Positions 18,530 to 30,500 of a stretch of 64,000 bases of DNA are shown piece after piece. Position numbers and translations under genes: made by a program. The notes under the pieces were generated by a model, which was given only the letters and a program-made list of their open reading frames with translations, was not told the origin of the DNA and made no database searches. The stretch is from Prorocentrum cordatum (lineage: Eukaryota; Sar; Dinophyceae; Prorocentrales; Prorocentraceae), in assembly GCA_963575745.1 (NCBI GenBank), contig CAUYUJ010015746.1, positions 52,501 through 116,500 of the forward strand, in the 5' to 3' direction. Position 1 is the first letter of the stretch; each line of letters starts with the position of its first letter.

Positions 18530-19781
18530 TGCCTTCTCCTTCTCACTTCCCCCCCCTGGGGGCCCGAATGTGTCCAGATCCACCGCCTGACGAGGCTCCG
18601 AAAGCTGACCCTCCAGGCGGTGGTCATGTATACACTCCCGCCTCGGATTCTCATGCCTTCTCCTTCTCACTTCCCCCCGCCCCTGGCTCGCCGCCGATCC
18701 AGGGAAGTCCCGCTGAGACACCGCACTCGTGACGCCCGAGCGTGTGCGGAGAGAACGGGCACGACGCCCGGCGGGGAGCGCTGTGTGCAAAACCGACAGC
18801 GGGCGCTGCTGGGCAGGCGACGCTTGTCACGTATGAGCAACATCTGCGGCGACACTGACAGCACATCCTGTTCGGAATGGGCAAGAAGTGCTGTTGGCCT
18901 TCGCCCCCATTCTTTCCGTGCCGACGTCGATCGTACCAACAACCGCCACGGGATCCCTGGGGGCCAGGGGCGGCAGAAAACAACTTTTTTTGTTTTGCAC
19001 GGAGCCGGGATGTCATGGGATGCCTGGCAACATACTGACTACAACTATTATGTATGCGATTGGGTCACTCGGGAGCGGCCAAGAGGGGGTTGTCCAAGAG
19101 GGAGGGGTGCAAATCATGACTGGCGGCATGTGCGCGGCCCAGCGGGGGGCCAGGGACGTAATGAAATAAGAAGAGGCGCCATGAAATCTGGGGAGATATC
19201 ATGGCCCCCGCCATGATATCCCCCCCCTAGTCATCACCCCCCTCTTTGCCGCCCCCTAGTCACCTGGATGACCAGGCGATACAGAGAAGGTCTCGGGGGT
19301 CCCAGAGCCCTCGATGCGTCGTTCCAGACGTGGTGTGCATTCCAGCACCGCTGCGCCAGAGAGTCCTGAGCACTGGAAAACCGGGGTGCACACGGTTGCA
19401 CGTATCGAGCCAGGATGGGTCTCCGCCTGGTCCGGTGATACAGTAATATGGCCGCCCTGGGTATGGGTCCACTGCCTCTGTGACCTGGCTGAGTGCATCA
19501 CCGAGTCGGTGATCTGGTGATCCAATGTAAAGAACCTCCAGTCGGCTGGGTGCATCCGGCTGCCCCAGGGACCTGCCCAAGTCATCCGACGTCCTGATTT
19601 TGTCGTGACGTGGGCCCCCAGACCCCGCGAGCACATCCCTGGCGCGTCGTTGCCTCTCCCACCAACGACCACGCAACCCAAGCCAGCAAACGTGACGTCC
19701 CTGAGCTTGCTCGACGAAACGTGCAGCTGATGATGGATGGAACCAAAGAGAGGCGAAGAGCGGACATACCGAAGCGGAGGA
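18530..19781. other. No gene; short repeats and one perfect hairpin
   Basis: CTTCTCCTTCTCACTTCCCC occurs twice, about 120 bp apart (about 18531 and 18657). A perfect 11-bp hairpin, GATATCATGGC / GCCATGATATC with a 4-base loop, lies at 19195-19220. No coding domain was recognised in the remaining frames. Confidence 0.5.
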
Positions 19782-20265
19782 GCGAACACAGCCTGGCGGG
19801 CCGTGTTTTCATTGCCAGGGGGCCCAGAGAGGGGCCTCCTCACAGGCCAAAGCCTTGGAACAGCTAACAATCGCCCCGACCTTTTCGGGACGACGTCGGA
19901 GGCCTGGGTGCTGGCGGCCTCTCCCGACCGAGCCCGCGGAGGAGCAGGCGGAGGAGGAGGAGGAGGAGGAGGAGGAGGAGGAGGAGGAGGAGGAGGAGGA
20001 GGAGGAGGAGGAGGAGGAGGAGGGGCGAACACAGCCTGGCGGGCCGTGCTTTCATGGCCGGGGGGCCCGGAGAGGGGCCCCCTCACAGGCCAAAACCTTG
20101 GAACAGCTAACAACCGCCCCGACCTTGTCGTGACGACGTCGGAGGCCTGGGTGCTGGCGGCCTCTCCCGACCGAGCCCGCGGAGGAGCAGGAGGAGGAGG
20201 AGGAGGAGGAGGAGGAGGAGGAGGAGGAGGAGGAGGAGGAGGAGGAGGAGGAGGAGGAGGAAGGA
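19782..20265 (+). repeat. Tandem duplication of 243 bp with internal GGA runs
   Basis: GCGAACACAGCCTGGCGGGC starts copy 1 at 19782 and copy 2 at 20025. Each copy has about 165 bp of unique sequence (including CAGGCCAAA and GACGACGTCGGAGGCC) followed by a (GGA)n run (19945-20022 and 20182-20300). The microsatellite at each boundary suggests unequal exchange or slippage within it. Confidence 0.85.
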
Positions 20266-20903
20266 GGAGGAGGAGGAGGAGGAGGAGGGAGGGAGGAGGA
20301 GGAGGACGACGCGCGGCGCGCGCGCGTAGAAGGGGCCTGTAGTCCTTGGTATCCGCGGCGCGGGAGTTCTGCGCCCGGCGCCTTGCAGCACAGGGGGGGG
20401 GGGGGGGGAGCGGGGGAGAGCGCAGGGGGCGGAGCCTCGCCCTCTTGCCTGGGAGCGGGAGGAGGAGGAGGAGGAGGAGGAGGAGGAGGAGGAGGAGGAG
20501 GAGGAGGAGGAGGAGGAGGAGGAGGAGCAGAGACGAGGAGGAGGAGGAGGAGGAGGAGGAAGAGGAGGAGGAGGAGGAAGAGGAGGAGGAGGAGAGAAGA
20601 GGAGAGAGGAGAGAGGAACAGGAGAGAGGAGGGGGGGATTTGGAGAAGGGGAGGAGGGGGGATGTAGAGGGCTGGGCGGTGATGATGCTAATGGTGTGGC
20701 GGGTAAGCAGAGCGAGGCGCGTTTGTCTCTAGAATGGGCGGCCACTGCACCTGCGTTTCTGACGATGACGACGATGTCGATGTTGAGCATAACCCGCGTG
20801 CATCCGGAAACCTTGTGAACATTTCGAGCAAAAACAGCCGCGGGCGGCCCAGCATGCGTAGTCGGGAACGATTTGCACAGCGCCACCCGGAAGCCTACAG
20901 CCC
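20266..20903. other. GGA-rich region without genes
   Basis: Contains (GGA)n at about 20457-20610 and a G-run near 20393. From 20660 to 20900 the sequence is ordinary but no gene was recognised. Confidence 0.6.
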
Positions 20904-20991
20904 GCTACACATGCCCCTTGGCACGCTGAGGCGTGGTTGAATGCCAAATGCTGTCTGGTAGGTTTTCTGTGAATCTTCTCAGGGCCCCCCC
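20904..20991 (+). repeat. Dispersed repeat hosting the Copia insertion
   Basis: CCTTGGCACGCTGAGGCGTG...AATGCCAAATGCTGTCTGGTAGG matches 54776-54856 (CCTGGCACGTTGACGCGTG...AATGCCAAGTTCTGTCTGGTAGG). Sequence right of the Copia element (30778 onward) resembles the continuation of the other copy, which supports a Copia insertion into this repeat. Confidence 0.6.
20987..20991. repeat. Copia target-site duplication, left (CCCCC)
   Basis: CCCCC beside the left LTR, matched by CCCCC at 30773-30777. Low complexity makes this weak support. Confidence 0.4.
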
Positions 20992-21174
20992 TGTCAGTGC
21001 AGTTGTTTTCAGCTCAGACCGCGCGGCAGTCCAACTGCGGGTGCGTCCCAGGGCCCTAGGACTAGGGCCAAAACAGCGGCGGGCAGCGTGCATGCCACAA
21101 AACAAGACAAGCGTGTACAACATACACACATGGTGGCACGGGCGGCAGAGGGGCAGGGGAGTGCACTCTTCACA
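20992..21174 (-). repeat. Copia 3' LTR
   Basis: About 183 bp, starting TGTCAGTGCAG on plus and ending CTCTTCACA. On the minus strand it starts TGTG and ends TGACA. It matches 30591-30772 except at a small indel/substitution cluster near 21010 and one base near the end. Confidence 0.88.
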
Positions 21175-21263
21175 CTGGGTGAATACAATGCTGCCCCGAT
21201 GCCGCTCCCTCTGAAAGGGCAGCGCTGCACGCAATTATAATGTATATCAGCCCACAGGCCGAA

Positions 21264-21455
21264 ACACCTCAAGCAGATGCGGCCTGAGGCTCGAAATATA
21301 AGTATGAATGTCTAGATTCACCAATCCAGACTGTCAACTCAAAAGATATGCATGAGACACCTCAAGCAAGGTGCGGCCTGAGGCTCAAATATAAATACAA
21401 GAATCTGAATATCTGGATACCCTACTCCAGACGATCAACTCAAAACATATGCATA
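21264..21455 (-). repeat. Tandem duplication in the Copia 3' non-coding region
   Basis: Two units of about 93 bp starting at ACACCTCAAGCA (21264) and ACACCTCAAGCAAGG (21357), both containing TGCGGCCTGAGGCTC and ending near ATATGCAT. They lie between the gag-pol stop and the 3' LTR. Confidence 0.8.
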
Positions 21456-21502
21456 CATCACCGTAGCCCTCACTAGGTCCATCAGCAGCTGCAATCAGGA
21501 CC

Positions 21503-24500
21503 TCACGGGCTCGCAGGCCCTGGAACGGCGACCCGACGCTGGGTCTTCCGTTCCTTGGCTCGCTCACGCTGTCCGCGGCGCAGCCGCAGACGGTGTGCCT
21601 CCTCATCCTCTTGCTCAGCGGTAGGCACCATGCTGAACAGGCCGTGGCGGAGGAACTGCGATAGTACCTCGTTAGGCTGCACGGCTTTTGTCAGCACATC
21701 CGCTAGCATGTGGCTATTAGGCAGCCACTTGAACTTGATGGCCTCCTGCTCTATCAAATCCTTGGCCACCAGCAAGTCAATGAGGGTCTGCCGAGACACC
21801 GGCATCGACCCGATCTTGGACGTGTGATCGTAGAGCGACTTCGCATCCGTCACGAGCGCCCCTGGAACCTTCAGCGCCAGCCTCCAGTCCCCTTGCAAGG
21901 GCGGCTCCCCGTACAAGATTGCCTCAATCAGCAGCCTGAGGTAAAGCTGCCGATCCAAAGCCACGGACATAGCCGCAGACTCTGCGGCCATCGTAGATCC
22001 AACAACTCGTGTAATAGTACTGCTCTGAAACTCCACTAGACAGCATACAGTTAGCTCCTTCAAAACTCGGGTGTCCGTAATCATACTCATAAACCCCATC
22101 TGGCTCTTACAGCCGGGTTCCTTCGCAAACGAAGCGTCCATAAGCGTGAGCACCTGCAAGCGCTCGATGTCCACACGGCGGATCCGGAGAGTCGCAAGAC
22201 CTCTCTTGTCGTAGTCCTGAAGCCGGTCGATGATGTCATTGAGCACTCGCAGGTGCAGCAACCTCCGACCTTTCGGATCCTTCTGTGCGAGCGCCGAGAC
22301 ACTATACGCGAGTTGTGGCACCACGCGTGCGACAGGCCACCGCACCTTCTGGAGCAAGCTCCGGTAGTCGTGGTGCTCCTCGGGAGTCATCTCCCGCTCC
22401 TCGTTGTCACCCCTTGCAAGGGGGTGCTTCGTCAGCTTGCCGATGTACTCGTGCATGCTGATCTCGATGTGATCGGGGTGGCGCCACCACTCCTCACCGA
22501 GATAGGCGACTGCCTCCTTGTCGTTGCCCTTCTTCCAGTGCTTGATGTTGAAACGACTGTTGATGTTCGCCTTCACCTCCTGGTACTGGGGATCGTGTGG
22601 GTCTCCAAACAGCATGCCGTCATCGACGTGCAAGGTCAACATAGCGATCAACTTGTCGTTCATTCGATAAACGAAGACAGCTCGAGCACAGCGCAGCTCC
22701 ACGAAGCCGACCTCGTCCGTCAACACCTGGCGGGCTCGGAGATACCACAACCGAGGCGCCTCAGTCAGACCGTGCGCCCCTTTCAGCAAGCGAAGCAACG
22801 CATAAGGCCGCGCGGCTGGCCATCCAGCACCGTCGACGGCTGGAAGCCCGTCCTTAGGAGCCCTCACATACAGCTCCCGTTCCAGCTTCAGCCCGGACAG
22901 GAACGCAGTCGCTACGTCGAAACACTCGAATGTCCAATCCATCGCCATTGTGATAGACGCACACACCAGCACAGCCAAAGGGGAAGTAGTAGGCGAATCC
23001 GTCCTGAATAGACCAAGCTGCGGATCGAGATGGCCAGGGATGATCAAGCGAGACTTCGCCTCCAGCTCCAGCCCTCGCCCCCGGTTCGTGCGAACCGAAC
23101 GCATGGGCACCGAGATGATCTTGTCCTTCGGGATGCTCTTCTCCTCCTCCTCGGTGACCAGCTCGACCGTGTTGTTGGCGATCCATTGCCGCCACTCGGC
23201 GGCATCGGCCTCGTCGAACTTAGCCTTCTCGTGCTGGTTGAAGTGACGTGGGTCTAACTCCTTCGCGTTCTGCTTCATCACGAGTGCGAACACGTCGTGC
23301 TCGTACCGGGCCTCCTGCAGCCATGCGTCATACACAGATGACACGTTGATCCATTCCTCGTAAGTCATCGGCTGCCGTACAAGACCCTCCGGAGTGTCCA
23401 AATAGTACACCCCTTGTGCATGAGCGTCCGGCTTGTCGTGGTAGAAAAGCGTGAGACCAACCCAGCTGTCCTCCGTGCGCTCGTTGGTACGGTTCGCGCC
23501 GTCGTCCTTGTAGGCACACTGGCCCGTGGCGGAGAGCATCACCGAGAGGCGATTGCACTCCCGGTGGCGGTCGTGATCATAGAGTCTCCGCCGTGGCTCT
23601 CGGTGTACACGTACTCCTCGTACGACCTTCTGAACGAGCGTGGAGACACCATCCAAGGCATTCTGGTCGAACCACTCCTGAGGTCCCGAGTGCACAACGG
23701 CGTTCATGGCCACCTCGCGGAGGGCCGGCAAACCACTCGTAGGAGCAGCCTGCAGACGCGTCTTCTTGATGCAAATCGGCACGTCATCTACCAGGAACTT
23801 CCGCTTTCGCTCAAGCTCGAAATCGTCTCTGGGAATCGGCGGCACCGAGGGGCCGCCAGAGCCCGATGCTCCCGGAGAAGCCTTCGGGTACATCTCAGAG
23901 GATATCCGCCCTGGAGGGGAACGAGAACGTTCCCTCTTCGGAGGGGGAAGCTGCGGCAGCTGCTGCTGCTCAGGCGGCTCCTCCTCCTTGGCCTGTGCCT
24001 CAATGGCGTCCAGGGCCCTCAGGTCCACGCGAGGCTGCCTGGACCCCTCGAGGTCCCCGTGTCGGTCACGCTCCTTCTTCAAGAACGTCTTCTTCACCTT
24101 CTGAACCTTCACCTTGGGCGTGACGTCCACGATGTCGTGGTAAGCGCGGTCATCTCGCTGCTGTATCAGTCGCGCGTCCGTCTGGATGGACTCCGCAGCT
24201 GCGGCCTCCTGGGAGGAGGCGTGCCGGAGCTGCTCACGAGCAACAAGTAGCACGTGACCACGCCAGGATACGTAGCAACGGCTGTTGGACTCCTTCGCGA
24301 TCACAGTCGCAGGACCCCGCCATCTTTCAGGATCTTGCCGACGACGTCCCTTGAACGGATTCGGTGCCCAGAAATACACCCTCGATCCTGGGCACAGATC
24401 ACCGACGACCGTCGGCGCCTGTCGTAGCAGCGCCCTCCGCACCTTGTCCGTCGCGTCGCGCTCCAGCAACATCATCTTTGCTGCGGTGCGGATTTGGGAC

Positions 24501-27500
24501 GAACGCCAAGCTATGCCCTTGGCGCCGAGGACCGACATGAGAACCTCATCGTCGTCCCTGTTAGTCACCTCCGTAAAGTTCAAGATCCGCCCGAAGACAG
24601 CCTGCTCCGGGGTCAATCCATTGCGGCTGATCGTCGAGTTCTTCGCATTGATGATGGCAGCCAGGGCCACAGTAGACATCGACTTGCCCTGGACGTGGAA
24701 CTCGTGCACCACCTTGCCCCAGATAGTGCCGAGCAATCCTCCGTGGCGCTCGGCCAGGCCATGCTGCCATGCTGCATGAGCTCCCGTCGTCTTCGTATTA
24801 ATGCCGAACTGCTCCATCAACGCGTTGAAGTAGCCCTCGAACTCGCCGCCCTGATCGATCACGATGTTTTCTGGCACGCCGTAATGCTTGAACCACTCGT
24901 TCATGATCTGGCGTGCTACGTGCTTGGCCGTCCTATTCTTGAGAAGGCAGGCGCAGTGCCATCCCGTACCAGCATCCACCATGCTGAGGACCACCAGCTG
25001 CTCCTTGGCCGCGTCCCGTAGGTACTTCACGTCGATCACAACCGTCACATTGAAGCCGAATGGTCGCACATCCGCCGTCCCTTGCACCGGACGGGGCGGC
25101 GCCTCCGACTCAGCACAAGTCGGACACTGCCAATGCTTCGCGTATGCCAACGCGTTGGGTGTTGCACCGCCGAGACGCAGCATCTTGATGAACGTCGGTC
25201 GGCTGGGGTGTCCAAGACCGCGATGGGCCTTGCGCACAGCACGTCGCGTACTTCGCGGAATCTTCATCATGATGTCCTGCCGCACCACCTCTGGAAGCTC
25301 CATCTCTGACCAGGAGGCTGCAACCTCCTCCTCCTCCGCAGGGTGCTGCATGGACTCCTCCTTCACCGTCTTCTGCAGTGCCTCGCGAATCTCGGCTCGA
25401 ACCTCCTGCGGTGTTTTGCCCCACTCAGGTCTCTCCGAAACGTCCCTGGGAACCTCTCCATGACCATGCTCCGCGGGCTCGGGTCCATAACTCCTGGGCT
25501 CCTCCGTGGGGTCAGGGAGTTGTGCTGCAGGAAAACTCGAGTTCTCGAACTGCCAGGCCAAATGATCCGCGGCACCGCTCATCACAGCCGTGCCGAACTC
25601 CTCTGCGCAGCTCCCGCGCACGGCCGTGCAAACCCCAGGGTTCGCCAACACTCTCGTGGTGTCCTTGAGGCAGATCGCGTCCTCGAATGCTGGGTTCGAC
25701 TTCGTTGCACTCACGGGTGGTTGGTTCCAGATTGTCGATTGCGCGTGGTCCATTACCATGGCTGCGCGTCCCCTTGCAGTTTGCCACTGCATCACCTCGT
25801 CCGTGAACGAGAGCAACATGCGGTACTCGGTCCGCTCTCGGCGTTGCCGGCGCACTCGCATAGGCCTTCGCTGGTCGACACTCTGCATCCGACTCCATGC
25901 CGTAGGAGGTGGGGACAAAGCCACGAAGTCTGGGTCCACTGCGACCAGGTACGCCCGTGCCTCGTTCCTGCCCTGGACCGTCAGGAGGTCGAACTCTGGC
26001 GCTGCGATGGGCTGGTGGGCGTCCCATCCCATGCTCGCCGCCAGGATCGTGAGTTGGCAAGCCCATGCGAAGACCTCTACGATCCTCCAGGGCCCCGGCC
26101 GCCGCCGGGTCTCCTTCTGAAAGGGCAGTGCACGTTCCTCCTGGTAGTACCTGAGGGCGTCCTGCTCCTGCTGATCAGCCCGAAGCTTCCTGTTCGCCAT
26201 TTCCTCGGTCATCAGAACCTCCAGCTCCTTCAGGTTGCTCCGGACGTGCCTGCGAGCACCTTTCGTCATGAAAACCTCGTTGTCCGCGTTCTCCATGAAA
26301 ACCTCCTCGTCACTCGATGCCATCTCCGCGGACTCTGGGTCGCTGGTGTGATAGTGGGATGTGATCAGCTCTGAGTCGCCTGCGTCCTGGCCGTCGTTGC
26401 TGTCAGAATCGTGCGTGTCCTCCTCCTCGACGGTCTCAGCGACGCTGCGCTCATCCTTCTCCTCGTGACTCGTAGTTTCGCTGAACATCTCGTCTGCGAG
26501 CTCGTCCTGCTCCTCGGACTGTCCGACGGGGAAGGCACTCGTGACTGGTGCCGGGAAATCCAGCAATGACACGCACGGGTGCCCGGACGCAGCCGGGACC
26601 AACGGCTTGGTCACACCATTCGCCGTGAAAGTACCGCTCCTGAAGCTGATTGCTGCGTCCCACTCTGCCATTTCATCAGGGCCGATGAGACCTGGCACCT
26701 CGGCATCGACCTCGGAGATCACAACCTCGCCCTGCGTACCGTTGATGCCGACTGTGTAGCACCACGCACGCTCTGACAAGAGCGGCACGCCTGGGCCGAA
26801 CTTGAAGTACTCGCGCTGATTGATGCTGTGGTACGGCACGCCCATGGCATCCAAAGTCTTCTGCAGCTCGACATGCCACGGACGTCCACCGACAGCCCGC
26901 TTGCAGCCCGTGTCAATCATAGCCAGCCCCGCGGGCAAGACAACAAGCATGACGGACTGCTCATCTACCACCTTGCGGGGGCACTCCTCTCGGGTGGTGA
27001 CCATGTGGGCCGCAGATCCCCCTTTTGCTGCCCAAGGGTCTGCGCCCTTTGCTGCCCAGGGGTCCGCGCCCCCTTTGACGGCAACATCCTCCCCAGTCGG
27101 AGCGGCAGACGTTAGTCCTGGCACAGCTCCGTCTGGGGTGTTCTTGGAAGGTTCCCCTTCGTCCTTCTTGGGCTTCTCCAGCGTGTAATGAATCACCGAC
27201 TTCAGCGAACACTTCTTGCGCTTCGCGAAGATCACGGTGCCATTTGACTGCCACTTCAACTCGCCCACAGGATGAACATACTCAGCCTGCTGCTGCATAA
27301 GCTCTGGGTCGAACTTCGCCTTCGGGCCTGGAACCAGCCTCTCGCCGTCGAACTGCGAGTCGTACATGGCTCGATGCATCTGCTGCTTCTCCAGGTCGCT
27401 CTGCGTGGCACCGACACTCATGACGCAGCTCCGTCCAGAGGCCGCGACTACACGCGGGACTCCAGATGCAGCTGGAGATGCCGTCGCAGCGGCAGGGGCA

Positions 27501-30500
27501 CCTGAGCTCGCGGCTCCTGGAGGCGCTGGAAGATGGACACGTCGTCGTATTGCCTCCATGTTCTTCCACACGCTTCCGACTCCCTGCTGCTCAGGAGATG
27601 TAGGCAGGCTACGCCCTGGCAGAGGTGCCTGCTCACGTCGCTTCTGTAGGCCGTCGTAGACCTCGCCTGGGTTCAATCGGGTTTGCATCTCCATCTCCTG
27701 TTTCTCTATCAGCGCGAGGCGATCCAGCAACTCAGCTTTATCACGCTGCAAGACCTCTAGTCGCTTCTTTTCCTCGCTCTTTCTCACTTCCTCGGAGGCT
27801 CCTGCCATGACCCAGTCCTCTTCCTTAGGGACAGCGGCGGCCTCCCCAGTCGGAGCGGCAGACGTTAGTCCAGGCACAGCTCCGTCTGGGGATTCTTTGG
27901 TCTTCGATGCTCCCTTCGCCGACGCCTCCACCACGTATACAGGATGGGCCCTCGCAGGGCCGCTGGATAAGGACAAATCTGGCTTCTCGCAGCGGCGCGT
28001 GTAGAGATTGAGGCGCACGATGCGGTCGTTCCTAGTGATGAAGTGGATGGTTGCCGGCGGCGTCAGGAAATCCCTGAAGATATCCTGACGCGGATACCAG
28101 CTGCAGAAGATCTCGTCCATCTCCTCTGGCGTGAACGGCACCTCCTTATCCACGCGCCGCTGGTCGTTGTCGTCCTCGGTGGCCTCATCCTCCTCGCTGG
28201 CCTCGTCCTCCTTCTTCACTTCCTTGCTGCTTCTTGCCTTCTTTCTCTCTTTCTTCTCTTCTTTGCTGCTCCTCGCCTTCTTCTTCTTCTTCTCTTTCTT
28301 TTCTTCCTTTTCTTCCTTCTCACCGCGGTCTTCTGGTGGACTCCGCTTCTCTTTCTTCGCACCGCGGCCTTCTGGTGTACTCCGCGACCTTGAACGCGAG
28401 GAAGCCTCCGCCTCGGGCGGAGGAGGGGCACGAGGCTCGCGAAGAACAGCTCCCCGATCACGCTGACGGTCGTCACGACGATCTCGATGATGATCTTCAC
28501 GCTGCTTGGTGTCACGACTCCCGCCTTCGCCGCGCCGATCGTCACGGGGCTTGGTATCGCGATTGCCGCCCATCACGATCTTGAATATAGTTGCCGTGAT
28601 CTCGTCGAGATCCACCTCAGCCGCCGTGCAAGGCCTCGATGTGGTCAGCTGCAGGCGCACGAGCCGACCCTGGACGAAGTCGAGGCTCTCGAAGCGGCCT
28701 TGCTTGAAGAAGATAGGCTTCTTGTTCGTCACGCGCTCCACGATGTGATGGACCGTGGCAAGGTCAGGAAACTCCAACTCCACGCTGTGCCCCTTTGCGT
28801 GGGTGTTGGCCAGAATGCGATGGCAACGCACGCATGCATCCTCGTCCTCCTGATCCTCCCCGCGCCTGGCACGGGCGCGCGCACGTTCATCACTGCTCTG
28901 TGCGGCCCCTGGGCCGTCGTCGGCGTCCTGGCGTAGGCTCGGCGCACGCATGCTCTTGGGCCTGGGGTGCATAATGATCCGCTCTGGCGCGTCCGCTCGA
29001 CCCTCCACCGGATGCCTCTGGGCAGGCACCGACTGGGGAGCACGGCGCCATGGAGCGCGGCCACGACGCTCCTCGGCACTGCTTGCCATGCCAACCCAGT
29101 GGACGATCGGTCCATGCACCTGCCTAGGCGCCGGCGGCTTCACAGAGCTCCGCTGGTTGGGCGACGCTGGCTGGCCATTCTTAGGCCCGATCTTGTTGTA
29201 CGGCTCGCGCTCGCCACTCTTCGCCTTGGGGCACTCTGGGTCGCCACGCCAGTGGCCAGGCTGATCGCAGTCAGCACACCGGCTGTTAGCCTTGCGCTGG
29301 TCTGTCGGCTTCCGACCAGCCTGGAAGGAGCCGCTGGCGTTGATCTTCTTGGGGTCCCGCTGCCGAGGAGCAACGAACCCGCGCTTCTGACGCTGTACCG
29401 CCGTCTTCTGCTTGGCCCTCCAGCCGGCCAAGAACGCTTCCTGAAGATCCTCCGGTGCTTCGTACTCCTCGTCATCTGGCCCGTCGTTGTCCGACGCCAG
29501 CTCCTCTTCGACCTCGGCGCCTTCCTCGAAGAAGGTGCCCTCGGCCCCTCCGAGATCTCCTTCGTCCTGGTCGTCTGCTTCATCTTCGTCATGCTGCGCC
29601 TCCTCCAAGTCGCCGTGGTGTTCATCGTAGTCTCCGCCGTTCTCTACCTCGTGTACGTGCTGGCCAGAGCGCCCTCGCAGCACGCATGGCCTACGAGCCA
29701 CGGGAGGGCGCGGATAGCGACCGCCCGAACTCCCATAGGAGCGCCCGTGCTCACGCTGCGCCGCAAACGGCGAGCGGCGAGGGAGCACTGAGCGCTTCTC
29801 GGTGTCGTGCACCTTCGAGTAGGCTGCCTTCAGCACGACCTCCATCCGCTTCGAGTCGTAGATGCCGCCACAGTTGAAGAGCACCTGCGCTCGCTCCTTC
29901 TGCGACAGTCCAGCGCCACGAAGCATCTTGCTTGCCAATGCGCGATCGCTGATCGCTGATGTGGGATCCTCGAGCTGCAACTCCATGCGCTTCTTGCGCA
30001 AGTACGTGGTCCAATCCATGATCGGCTGCCCAGCTCGACGGTGTGCTCGCTCCCACTCCTGATGCACCTGATCGAGGCGCTCGTGATCCATCTTCTCGAA
30101 GGCGTCGTCGTAGATAGCAAAGATGGTCTCAAGCGTCTCCTCGCGTCGGAGGTCCGACGCATCAAGCACCTCGATGAGCTCTTTGGCTCGACCTGTCACT
30201 TGACTGTAGATGATCAGGCCCAGCTCCACATCTGAGAGCTGGTTGAGGTTGCGGATGACTTCAACCTCCTTGCGCCACTCTCGGTACTTCTTAGTACTCG
30301 TACCGACTGCACCATCGAACTCTGGGAGCTTCACCTGCGACAGCAGTAGACGTGCCCGTCTGGGACCGCCGTCGCCACCACGATCCCGATGCAAGGCCAA
30401 GAGCTCCCGCTGGGTCTCGGCCATCACGCGCAGGACTGCATGCAGGTCCGGGGGACCTGTGCCAGCAGAGGACACAGCCTCCACATCTGAGCCGTCCTGG

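Noticed and set aside
22253-29877. Plus-strand frames of 100-343 codons
   Set aside because: Antisense shadows of the Copia gag-pol frame, with no domain of their own.
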